DNA of 64,000 nt from DASSUW01 sp036257565 (GTDB lineage: Bacteria > Actinomycetota > Thermoleophilia > Solirubrobacterales > Solirubrobacteraceae): positions 3,842-67,841 of the forward strand of contig DATAFH010000069.1 in NCBI GenBank assembly GCA_036257565.1. The letters are read 5' to 3'. Positions 1 through 11,108 of this stretch are shown here, in pieces. The notes below the pieces were generated by a model that was not told the origin of the DNA, ran no database searches, and was given only the letters and a program-made list of their open reading frames with translations. Every line of letters starts with the position of its first letter. Positions within the stretch are counted from its first letter, which is position 1. A program made the translations under genes and the position numbers.

Positions 1-1100
<1,100 letters not shown>

Positions 1101-1130
1101 CGTCACCGCATCCCGCGCCGCCCTGCGGGG

Positions 1131-1158
1131 TTGATGTGCACATCGTGTTGCTACTTTG
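1131..1158 (+). promoter_or_regulatory. candidate promoter of the mau-like cluster
   Basis: TTGATG (1131-1136) and TACTTT (1153-1158) are separated by 16 bases, close to a housekeeping sigma-70 arrangement, and lie just upstream of the first gene of the four-gene cluster. The -10 hexamer ends 9 nt before ATG 1168. There is no Shine-Dalgarno sequence before ATG 1168, so a very short or absent leader is likely. Inference from pattern only. Confidence 0.35.
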
Positions 1159-1167
1159 CTCGCCCTG

Positions 1168-2040
1168 ATGGTGTCGGTCGTCGCCTGCCTGGCCCTCGGG
1201 CTCGTGCTGCTGACCTCGGCGGTCCTCAAGCTCGCGGACCCCGCGGGCACGCGCGCCGCGCTGGCCACCTACGGCATCCGCCCCCGCCACGCGGCCTGGG
1301 CCGCGCTCGTCGCCGTCGAGGCCGCGCTCGGCGTCGCGGTGGCGGCGGGGCTGTACGTCGCGGCGTACGCGGCCGCCGGGCTGCTCGCCGCGTTCACCGC
1401 CGCGCAGGCCGTCGCGCTGACGAGCGGTCGCGGCGGCGCCCCGTGCGCGTGCTTCGGCGCCCGCGGCCGGATTTCGCGCGGCTCCGTGGGCCGGGCCGCG
1501 TTGCTCGCCGCCGCCTTCGCCGCGCTGCCGCTGCTGCCGCGCACCGAGCCCAGTACGGAGGGATGGCTGGCGATCGGCCTCGGCGTCGCGCTGCTTGGCG
1601 TCGCGGTGCTGGCCGTCGCGCTGCTCGCGCTCGCCCGCGAGCTCGGGGTGCTGCGCCTGGCCATGGATCCTCGCAGCGCCGCGCTCGAGGTTCCGCACGA
1701 GGGGCCGGAGGTGGGCGCACGGACGACGCTGGCGAGCCGCTTCGAGCTGACGCCCGGCCGGCTCGGCCTGGCGGTCTTCTCCTCCGAGGGCTGCGGGCTG
1801 TGCCGGGCGCTCGAGCCGGAGGTCGCCGCGCTGGGCCGAGACCCGCGCGTGGCGGTCCACCGCTTCGACGAGGTGCGCGACGCCGACGCGTGGGCGGCGG
1901 CCGACGTCCCCGGAAGCCCGTTCGCCGTCGCGCTCGACGCCGACGGCACCGTGCTGGCCAAGGGCACGTTCAACTCGGGCGCCCAGCTCGAGTCCGTGCT
2001 GGCCGCCGCCGAGCGCCGCCGAGGGGCCGTGCGTGCCTAG
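1168..2040 (+). CDS. MauE-MauD-like fusion: DoxX/MauE membrane domain plus thioredoxin-like domain
   Basis: The first ~160 residues hold about four hydrophobic segments with the MauE-type motif PCACFG in a loop; this matches the MauE branch of the DoxX-like membrane proteins. A short ALARELGVL segment, as seen at the start of MauD proteins, leads into a periplasm-facing thioredoxin-like domain with a CGLC redox motif (codons at 1792-1803) and a cis-Pro-like VPGSPFAVALD. MauE and MauD are known to be needed for stability and disulfide formation of the small methylamine dehydrogenase subunit; here both parts are in one polypeptide. Start ATG 1168 (a TTG at 1156 is in frame). Its stop overlaps the GTG start of the next gene by 8 bases, which implies translational coupling. 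Likely role: thiol oxidation or isomerisation of the downstream ten-cysteine protein. Confidence 0.75.
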   Translation: MVSVVACLALGLVLLTSAVLKLADPAGTRAALATYGIRPRHAAWAALVAVEAALGVAVAAGLYVAAYAAAGLLAAFTAAQAVALTSGRGGAPCACFGARGRISRGSVGRAALLAAAFAALPLLPRTEPSTEGWLAIGLGVALLGVAVLAVALLALARELGVLRLAMDPRSAALEVPHEGPEVGARTTLASRFELTPGRLGLAVFSSEGCGLCRALEPEVAALGRDPRVAVHRFDEVRDADAWAAADVPGSPFAVALDADGTVLAKGTFNSGAQLESVLAAAERRRGAVRA

Positions 2041-2596
2041 CCTCAGCGACCGGCTGGCGGCCGGATCGTCGCGGCGCGGCTTCCTCTCGCGCGTCTCGGG
2101 GGCCGTCATGGGCCTCGCGGGCGCCGGGACGGTGGCCGGGCTCGTCGCCCCCGGCGAGGCCGAGGCCTACCACTTCTGCGGGCACATCTACACCACGGAC
2201 TCGTGCCCGCACCCGACCGGCCTGCCGCGGATCGACGCGCGCGGCTTCCCGCTACGGGCGATCGACGGGCACCGGATCGACGACCTCGGACGCCTCGTCG
2301 ACGAGGAGAACCGGCCGGTCGACGAGGAGGGCCGCGGGCTCACCGACGTCGACGGCCGCCCGCTGGCCGTCGCCACCCGCACCCGCGTGTGCGACGTGGT
2401 CGCCGACACGTTCAACATCGAGACGCAGGTCGACGGCGCGTGGTACCGCTGCTGCGCCGGCCGCATCCGCAAGCTCGTCGACTGCTGCTCCCCGCACCCG
2501 CGCCGCATCAACGGCGACGCGTCGCTGATCGGCTACTGCTACCGCGGCCGCAAGGTGTTCTGCGTCATGTACTACGACACCAAGGTCAAGTGCTAG
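2033..2596 (+). CDS. Tat-exported cysteine-rich protein resembling methylamine dehydrogenase light chain (MauA), no TTQ tryptophan pair
   Basis: 187 residues. Residues 12-21 contain a Tat motif (SSRRGFLSR) followed by a hydrophobic stretch and an AEA cleavage site near residue 45. The mature part has ten cysteines (49, 58, 120, 140, 141, 151, 152, 169, 177, 187), including two CC pairs, and the C-terminal half follows the MauA layout (a CC pair, then a xxYCY segment and a final FC). MauA makes tryptophan tryptophylquinone from two tryptophans; this protein has a single Trp (W137), and the residue before C169, where the second Trp would be, is Y168. Residues 78-111 form an acidic, loosely repeated DxxGRxxD stretch. 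GTG start at 2033 inside the upstream gene; the downstream gene starts inside this one. Function unknown: structural relative of MauA, an enzyme with a different cross-linked cofactor, or a redox-inactive scaffold. Confidence 0.7.
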   Translation: MPSLSDRLAAGSSRRGFLSRVSGAVMGLAGAGTVAGLVAPGEAEAYHFCGHIYTTDSCPHPTGLPRIDARGFPLRAIDGHRIDDLGRLVDEENRPVDEEGRGLTDVDGRPLAVATRTRVCDVVADTFNIETQVDGAWYRCCAGRIRKLVDCCSPHPRRINGDASLIGYCYRGRKVFCVMYYDTKVKC

Positions 2597-3246
2597 AGGC
2601 CCTCCTCATCCTCGCGGCCGCGGCCGCGGGCGTTACCGGCGCCTGGTCGCCCTGCGGTTTCTCGATGGTCGAAACGCTCGCTCCGCAGGGCTACGCGGGC
2701 CGCCTGCGGACGACGCTCGCCGCGTGCCTGACCTTCTCGCTCGGCGCCCTTGTCGGCGGCGCCGCCACCTTCGGCGCGCTCGCGCTGCTCGGCGAGGCGC
2801 TGGGGGCCGGCGGTACCGCGGCACTCGCCGTGGCCGCGGCGGTCGCGCTGGCCGCCGCGATCGGCGAGGCGCGCGGCGCCCGCATCCTCCCGCAGGTCCG
2901 CCGGCAGGTGCCCGAGTCGTGGCGCCGGAGGCTGCCCGTGCCGCTCGCCGCGGGGCTCTACGGCGTGCTGCTCGGGCTCGGCTTCACCACGTTCATCCTC
3001 ACGTTCGCGGTGTGGGCGCTGGCAGGCGTGAGCGTCGCGCTCGGCGACCCGGCGCTCGGCCTGGCGATCGGCCTCGCCTTCGGCGCGGGCCGGCTGCTCC
3101 CGGTCGTCGTGCTCGCGCCGGCGGCCGCGACCGAAGCGGGCGCGGCGTTCCACGCGGCCATGGCCGAGCGCCCGCGCATCCTGCGCTCGCTGCGGGCGGT
3201 CGACGCGGTCGCCATGGCGGCGTACGCGGTGGCGTTGGTCATCTGA
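2590..3246 (+). CDS. MauF-like / CcdA-type integral membrane protein
   Basis: 218 residues with about six hydrophobic helices. The N-terminus reads GAWSPCGFSM, the signature of MauF and its CcdA/DsbD-like relatives, with C22 in the first helix; a second cysteine lies in the next helix (AACLTF). MauF is known to be required for making active methylamine dehydrogenase, but its chemistry is unclear; CcdA relatives carry electrons across the membrane. GTG 2590 overlaps the stop of the MauA-like gene by 7 bases and gives the only N-terminus that keeps helix 1; the stop TGA overlaps the ATG of the next gene (TGATG). The coupling on both sides indicates one operon. CcdA-type electron transfer to the thioredoxin-like domain of the first gene is an alternative to a MauF-specific role. 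Confidence 0.65.
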   Translation: MLEALLILAAAAAGVTGAWSPCGFSMVETLAPQGYAGRLRTTLAACLTFSLGALVGGAATFGALALLGEALGAGGTAALAVAAAVALAAAIGEARGARILPQVRRQVPESWRRRLPVPLAAGLYGVLLGLGFTTFILTFAVWALAGVSVALGDPALGLAIGLAFGAGRLLPVVVLAPAAATEAGAAFHAAMAERPRILRSLRAVDAVAMAAYAVALVI

Positions 3247-4067
3247 TGGCAAGCGCGACTCGGACGGTGCTCTACGCGAGCGACCCGAGCGTGGACGGTG
3301 CGCTGATCGCCTGGCACCTGCCCGGCCAGCCGGGCGTGCTGGTGCGCGACGGCCAGGTCGAGCGCGTCGGCGGCGCGCATCCGGCGCTCGGCGGGGGGCG
3401 GCTGGCCGTGATCCGCGACGGCACGATCCACATCTCGTCGACGTCGGGGCCGGCGTTCAACGCCGTGATCCCGGCGCCCGGGGCCGACGCGGTCGCCGTG
3501 TCCGCCCGCTGGGTAGCCTGGCGCGCCCGCGACGGGGACGCCGACGCCATCATCGCCGCCGCGCTGCCGGCCGGCCCCGCGCGGCTCGTGCTGCGGCTCG
3601 AGGAGCTCGGCCGCCCGGTGCTCGAGGGCGACCGCCTCGCGTTCCACGCCGCCGGCCACCGCGGCGGCCGGATCGTGCTCGCCGACCTCGAGGCGGGGAC
3701 CCGGCGGATCGTGCGCCGGGAGCGCCGCGCACAGCTCCTCAATCCGTCGCTGCTGGACGGGCGGCTGCTGTACGTGCGCGCCCGCTACAGCCGGCAGGAG
3801 CTCCGGCTCGGGCCGCTCTCCCGCCGTGCGCCGCGACGGGACCGGCGGGTCTGGTCCACCACCCCCACCGGCTTTCGCGACAACGGCTACGAGCGGGGCC
3901 GGCGCAAGTCGCGCCACAACCACCGCAAGCTGTGGCCGCGGCCGCGCCGCGGCCTCTCGGCCAGCCTGTGGACGACCGCGCTTGCCGAGGACGCCGCGTA
4001 CGTGACGCGCCTGCGCCAGGCGCCCGGCCGCGGGCTGGTGGCCGAGATCCTGCGCGTGGACCGCTAG
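3246..4067 (+). CDS. beta-propeller-like protein of the mau-like cluster
   Basis: 273 residues, soluble. The chain is a run of short beta-rich units with recurring dG-x-A/V-x-W and LxDG-R-LxY patterns (for example SARWVAWRARDGD, LEGDRLAFHAAG, LLDGRLLYVRARYS), as in TolB/WD40-type propellers; about 5-6 blades can be counted by eye. There is no signal peptide or membrane segment, so it should be cytoplasmic unless the true start differs. A very basic stretch lies near residues 190-235. ATG overlaps the preceding TGA. In real mau operons the large subunit MauB is a seven-bladed propeller, but MauB is exported and longer; homology is not shown. Its position at the end of the coupled set suggests a partner or assembly role. 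Confidence 0.55.
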   Translation: MASATRTVLYASDPSVDGALIAWHLPGQPGVLVRDGQVERVGGAHPALGGGRLAVIRDGTIHISSTSGPAFNAVIPAPGADAVAVSARWVAWRARDGDADAIIAAALPAGPARLVLRLEELGRPVLEGDRLAFHAAGHRGGRIVLADLEAGTRRIVRRERRAQLLNPSLLDGRLLYVRARYSRQELRLGPLSRRAPRRDRRVWSTTPTGFRDNGYERGRRKSRHNHRKLWPRPRRGLSASLWTTALAEDAAYVTRLRQAPGRGLVAEILRVDR

Positions 4068-4112
4068 ACAGCCGGGTAGGGCACCCTCGACAGGACTCTG
4101 GGAGGAGCTTCG

Positions 4113-5864
4113 ATGCCGGGCAGGACCATTCGCGTGCTGGCCGCCGTGGCGGCGACGGCCGCGCTGGCGGCACCCGCCGCCCAGGCGGGAGACAAGGACC
4201 GCTTCGAGAAGGAGCCGACCGCGGTCGGCAGCGGCGGCGCGGCCGCCACGGTCGACGCGCTGGCCACCAAGGCCGCGATCGACACGCTGCGCAGGGGCGG
4301 CAACGCGGTCGACGCCACGGTCGCCGCGGCCGGCGTGCTCGGCGTCACCGAGCCGTTCTCGGCGGGGATCGGCGGCGGCGGCTTCATGGTCATCCGCACG
4401 CCGCGCGGCAAGGTCACCACGATCGACGGGCGCGAGAAGGCCCCGTACGCCATGGAGCCGGACTCGTTCTTGGAGAACGGCGCGCCGCTGGCCTTCGCCG
4501 ACGCCCGCTGGAGCGGCCTGTCGGCCGGCGTGCCAGGCACCGTCGCCCAGTGGGACGCGGCGCTCGACCGCTACGGCACGATCTCCCTGCGCAAGGCGCT
4601 CGCGGCCGGCGAGAAGGTCGCTCGCCGCGGCTTCGAGGTCGACCAGACGTTCTTCGACCAGACCGCGCCGAACGTCGACTTCTTCGACGACGTCCCGTCG
4701 ACCGCCGACATCTACCTCGACGAGGACGGCACGCCGCGCGACGTGGGCAGCACGCTGCGCAACCCGGACCTCGCAGACACCTACGCCTACATCGGCCGCA
4801 ACGGCGCCCGCGCCTTCTACCGCGGCCCGCTCGCGCGCGCGATCGCCCGCGCCGCGCAGGACCCGCCGGTCGCCCGCCACGCCAACCACACCTGGCGGGC
4901 CGGCCTCATGACCGCGCGCGACGTGCGGCGCTACGACGCCGTGTGGCGCGAGCCGACGCGGATCGGCTACAAGGGCCTCGACGTCTGGGGCATGGGCCCG
5001 CCGTCGAGCGGCGGCTCGACCGTCGGCGAGGCGCTGAACATCCTCGAGGGCTTCCGACCGCTCGGCACCGACCGCACGCAGGCGCTGCACCGCTACCTCG
5101 AGGCCTCGCGCTACGCGTTCGCCGATCGCAACGCGTACCTCGGCGACCCCGACTACGTCGACGTGCCGCTGGACTGCCTGCTCTCGGACGCGTTCGCCGC
5201 CGAGCGGCGTGCGCTGATCACCGACACGGCGGTCAACGCGCCGGTGCCGCGCGGCGACTGCGGCGAGCCGGACACGGTCTCCGTGACGAGCGAGGGCCCG
5301 TCGACCACGCACCTCACCGTCGCCGACCGGTACGGCTTTGTCGTGTCCTACACGTTCACGATCGAGTCCACCGGGGGCAACGGCATCGTGGTGCCGGGCT
5401 GGGGCTTTCTGCTCAACAACGAGCTGACCGACTTCGACTACATGCCGCCGACGACGCCCAACGCGCCCGAGGGCGGCAAGCGGCCGCGCAGCTCGATGGC
5501 GCCGACGATCATCACCCGCGACGGGCGGCCGGTGCTGGCTACGGGCTCGCCGGGCGGCTCGATGATCATCACGACCGTGCTGCAGGTGCTGATCGAGCGG
5601 CTCGAGCTCGGCCAGACGCTGCCGGAGGCGATCGCGGCCCCGCGCGCGTCGCAGCGCAACGGCGCGACCTCGATCGCCGAGCCGGCCTTCATGGCGACCG
5701 AGGCGCCGGCGCTGAGCGCCCGGTACCGCCATGCGTTCGGCGCCCCGCAGGCGGAGATCGGGGCGGTGACCGGGATCGAGTTCCTCGACCGCGACCAGCT
5801 GCTCGCCGCCGCCGAGCCGAACCGCCGCGGCGGCGGCAGCGCCGCCGTGGTCAAGCAGCCGTGA
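4113..5864 (+). CDS. ggt: gamma-glutamyltransferase (glutathione hydrolase)
   Basis: 583 residues with an N-terminal signal peptide (hydrophobic core, AQA cleavage near residue 25), so exported. The start of the large chain carries the GGNAVDATVAAAGVLGVTEP motif and GIGGGGFMV; the autocatalytic cleavage site and nucleophile is Thr398 in STTHLTV, and the small chain contains NGIVVPGWGFLLNNE and SSMAPTII and TGSPGGSMII, all GGT features. The enzyme cleaves gamma-glutamyl bonds of glutathione or other gamma-glutamyl compounds outside the cytoplasm; in actinobacteria the substrate may not be glutathione. GGAGGAG precedes the ATG by 6 bases. The stop lies inside the 3' end of the convergent HAD gene (14-base overlap). 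Not coupled to the mau-like cluster (45-base gap). Confidence 0.93.
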   Translation: MPGRTIRVLAAVAATAALAAPAAQAGDKDRFEKEPTAVGSGGAAATVDALATKAAIDTLRRGGNAVDATVAAAGVLGVTEPFSAGIGGGGFMVIRTPRGKVTTIDGREKAPYAMEPDSFLENGAPLAFADARWSGLSAGVPGTVAQWDAALDRYGTISLRKALAAGEKVARRGFEVDQTFFDQTAPNVDFFDDVPSTADIYLDEDGTPRDVGSTLRNPDLADTYAYIGRNGARAFYRGPLARAIARAAQDPPVARHANHTWRAGLMTARDVRRYDAVWREPTRIGYKGLDVWGMGPPSSGGSTVGEALNILEGFRPLGTDRTQALHRYLEASRYAFADRNAYLGDPDYVDVPLDCLLSDAFAAERRALITDTAVNAPVPRGDCGEPDTVSVTSEGPSTTHLTVADRYGFVVSYTFTIESTGGNGIVVPGWGFLLNNELTDFDYMPPTTPNAPEGGKRPRSSMAPTIITRDGRPVLATGSPGGSMIITTVLQVLIERLELGQTLPEAIAAPRASQRNGATSIAEPAFMATEAPALSARYRHAFGAPQAEIGAVTGIEFLDRDQLLAAAEPNRRGGGSAAVVKQP

Positions 5865-6540
5865 GGTAGTCCTCGAGCACGGGGAGCAGGGCGCGGGCGT
5901 CGTCGACCACGGCGTCCGCGTCCGCCAGCGCCTGGACCGCGTACGGACCGGTGGCGACGGCCACGACCCGGACGTCGTCGGCGCGCGCGCAGGCGATGTC
6001 GCGCGGCGTGTCGCCGATCACCACGGTCCGCTCGCGCGGCCAGTCGCCGGCGCGGGCGCGGGCGATCGGCGGCAGCTCGGCCCGCGAGGCGTGATCGGAG
6101 CCGAACCCGCCCTGGCCCGGCGCGAAGAAGTCGCCGATCCCGGCGCGGGCGAGCTTGAGCCGCGCGACGGGCTCGAGGTTGCCGGTGACCAGCGAGAGCC
6201 GGAACTCGTCGCGGGTGGCCAGCGCCTCGAGCAGGTCGGCGATGCCCGGGGCCACGCGCGCCGACAGGTCGGGCGGGCAAAGCTCGCCGAAGGCGTCGAC
6301 CGCGGCCGCCTGCACCTCGGCCCAGCGGGCCTCGAAGTCCTTTCCCGCGACGCCGGCGGCGGCCAGCAGGTCGCGCACGATCGCGCCGTCGGTGCGGCCC
6401 GCCACCTCCACGCCTCCGTCCTGGAGCGGCGGGACGCCGTGCACGCGCGCCGCCGCCTGGCGCAGCGCCTTGGCGTGCTCGGTCGCGGCCCGCTGCAGCA
6501 GCGTGCCGTCGATGTCGAACAGGAGGAGGAGCCCGCTCAG
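5851..6540 (-). CDS. HAD-superfamily hydrolase, phosphoglycolate-phosphatase-like
   Basis: 229 residues. Motif I LLLFDIDGTL (D9, D11), an alpha-helical cap of the type seen in Gph/PGMB, motif II VTGN, motif III lysine region and motif IV VVIGDTPRDI. The family dephosphorylates small phospho-compounds such as 2-phosphoglycolate; the substrate here cannot be read. Motif I sits so close to the N-terminus that the only possible start is CTG 6540-6538, which overlaps the TGA of the upstream M42 peptidase gene (CTGA); there is no ATG, GTG or TTG in this frame before motif I. A GTG at 6444 would delete motif I. The 3' end overlaps the convergent ggt gene. Confidence 0.82.
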   Translation of the reverse strand: MSGLLLLFDIDGTLLQRAATEHAKALRQAAARVHGVPPLQDGGVEVAGRTDGAIVRDLLAAAGVAGKDFEARWAEVQAAAVDAFGELCPPDLSARVAPGIADLLEALATRDEFRLSLVTGNLEPVARLKLARAGIGDFFAPGQGGFGSDHASRAELPPIARARAGDWPRERTVVIGDTPRDIACARADDVRVVAVATGPYAVQALADADAVVDDARALLPVLEDYLTAA

Positions 6541-7592
6541 CGCTTCAGGTCCAGGCCGGGCTCGAGCCGCCGGGCGAAGGCGGCGATCAGCCGCGCGGCG
6601 TTGTCGACGTCATCGAGCTGGACCATCTCCACCGGCGAGTGCATGTAGCGCAGCGGCACCGAGACGACGGCCGACGGGATGCCGGCGCGGGAGATGTGGA
6701 ACGCGTCGGCGTCCGTCCCCGTGGCGCGCGCGGAGGCTGCCACCGTGAACGGGATGCCCTCCGCCTCGCCGGCCGCGTGCAGCAGCTCGAACACCGTGGG
6801 GTCGAGCGTGGAGCCGCGCTGGAGCACCGGACCCGAGCCGAACGGATGCTTGCCGAGCTCCTTCTCCTCGGTCCCCGGCGCGTCGGTGGCGAACGTCACG
6901 TCGACCACCACCGCGATGTCGGGTCGCAGCGAGTACGCGGTCGTGTGGGCGCCGCCGAACGTGATCTCCTCCTGCGCCACGGCCACCGCGGCCACGTCGC
7001 CGGGAGCGCCGCCCGCCTCGGACACCAGGCGCGCCGCCTCGAGCGCCACGTAGCAGCCGAGCCGGTTGTCCATCGACCGCGACAGCACGCGGTCGTTGGG
7101 GAGCTCCACCGGCTCCCCGGCGATCACCGCGACGTCGCCGATGCGCACGCGCGAGCGCGCGTCGTCGCCGTCCTTGGCGCCGATGTCGATGTGCAGCGTC
7201 TTCAGCTCCGGTGCCTTCTTGCGCTCCTCGTCCTTGAGCAGGTGGATCGGCTTCTTGCCCACAGCCCCGGGCACGCGCCCCTCGCGGGTGACGAGCTCGA
7301 CCCGCTGGCCGACGAGGATCACCGGGTCCCAGCCGCCGACGCCCGTGAACCACAGGAAGCCGTCGTCGTCGATGTGGTGGACGATCAAGCCGATCTCGTC
7401 GATGTGTCCGATCACGGCGACGAACGGCCCGTCGCCCGTGCCGCCGACGCGCGCGACGGTCGAGCCGACCGTGTCGTGCGCGATCTCGGCGAAGGCGCCG
7501 GCCGCCTCGCGGAACACCGCGGCGGCCGGCTGCTCGTAGCCCGACGGGCCGGGAGCGGTGAGGAGCTTGCGAAGCGTGTCTGTGAGCGGCAT
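6537..7592 (-). CDS. M42-family aminopeptidase (FrvX/glutamyl aminopeptidase type)
   Basis: 351 residues. Metal ligands and catalytic residues of the M42 family are visible: GHIDEIGLIV (first His and Asp), NRLGCYVALEA (bridging Asp region, written as DNRLGC), AVAQEEITFGGA (catalytic Glu and metal Glu), VVDVT (metal Asp) and YMHSPVEM (last His). M42 enzymes are cytosolic dodecameric di-metal aminopeptidases that clear short peptides; related sequences can be endoglucanases. Standard length. The stop overlaps the CTG start of the HAD gene, so the pair is translationally coupled. 13 bases separate its start from the 3' end of the aconitase gene. Confidence 0.9.
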   Translation of the reverse strand: MPLTDTLRKLLTAPGPSGYEQPAAAVFREAAGAFAEIAHDTVGSTVARVGGTGDGPFVAVIGHIDEIGLIVHHIDDDGFLWFTGVGGWDPVILVGQRVELVTREGRVPGAVGKKPIHLLKDEERKKAPELKTLHIDIGAKDGDDARSRVRIGDVAVIAGEPVELPNDRVLSRSMDNRLGCYVALEAARLVSEAGGAPGDVAAVAVAQEEITFGGAHTTAYSLRPDIAVVVDVTFATDAPGTEEKELGKHPFGSGPVLQRGSTLDPTVFELLHAAGEAEGIPFTVAASARATGTDADAFHISRAGIPSAVVSVPLRYMHSPVEMVQLDDVDNAARLIAAFARRLEPGLDLKR

Positions 7593-7605
7593 GAAGCCGC
7601 CCAGC

Positions 7606-10398
<2,793 letters not shown>

Positions 10399-10408
10399 AG
10401 CTCTGAGA

Positions 10409-10906
10409 CTACTGCGGGAGGCGCACCGACCCCCGCCCGTAGTCGACCCGCTCGGGGTCGCCGTCCTTCGTGTGCCATGCCACCGTCAGCGGCACCTCCT
10501 CGCCGGGCGCGAGCAGCGTGATCCGGCCGGTGCGCAGCAGCTCCGGGTCGGCCGGGGTCGCGCCGAGCGCGGGGCCCCACAGCGACTTGCCGGACGCGCG
10601 CAGGAACACGGGAGTTCCGGGCACCGGCGAGCCGTCGCCGTCCACGAGCTGCACGTCGGCGAGGTCGAGCCGCAACGGCGCCGCGCCGTCGTTGCGCAGC
10701 GTGCCGGTGACCAGGCGGTCGCCCGGCAGCGTCGGGTGCGCGAACGCCTTGGCGTCGCCGGACCAGCCGAGCGGACCAGTTCGCTCGGCCGGCCCATGCG
10801 CAACGACGACGAGCACGAGCGCCGCCAGCACCGACCCGGCCAGAACGCGCGTCGCCGTTCGACGGCTCAACGCCGGCAGGGGGATGCGGGCGGGCATCGT
10901 GGTCAT
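10409..10906 (-). CDS. membrane-anchored beta-sandwich protein, function unknown
   Basis: 165 residues. One hydrophobic helix at residues 18-36 (VLAGSVLAALVLVVVAH) acts as a signal anchor, so most of the chain is outside. The rest looks like an immunoglobulin-like fold: alternate strands, TGTLRNDGAAPLRLDLADVQLVDGD resembling FxLYD/DUF4352-like domains (shown here in part), and AWHTKDGD near the end. No catalytic residues. Starts ATG 10906 or ATG 10897; neither has a clear ribosome-binding site. It ends 10 bases before acnA on the same strand and may be read together with it. The region upstream (10907-11108) holds nothing I recognise. Confidence 0.6.
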   Translation of the reverse strand: MTTMPARIPLPALSRRTATRVLAGSVLAALVLVVVAHGPAERTGPLGWSGDAKAFAHPTLPGDRLVTGTLRNDGAAPLRLDLADVQLVDGDGSPVPGTPVFLRASGKSLWGPALGATPADPELLRTGRITLLAPGEEVPLTVAWHTKDGDPERVDYGRGSVRLPQ

Positions 10907-11108
10907 CGACGCCTGAAACGTCGCCGACCGCGGAAACCTGCGCCACTAGGGGTTCGTTGGAGGATGGTCGGTCCGCCTGATGTGGTGCAGCCGTGGATGC
11001 CTCGGGCCGCACGCGATAGCGATGCGTGCCTCTGGCACGTGAGCATCGCGGGTGGCGCGAGCCGCCGCGGATGCGCCGCGGCAGGCGTTCCGGAATTCTT
11101 CAACGGGC

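Noticed and set aside
3246..4067. Calling the propeller-like gene mauB
   Set aside because: No signal peptide, shorter than MauB and no recognised MauB motif.
2958..5732. Very long minus-strand frame opposite the mau-like and ggt genes
   Set aside because: Composition is Arg/Gly/Ala/His-rich without motifs, and the plus-strand genes are convincing; a high-GC shadow frame.
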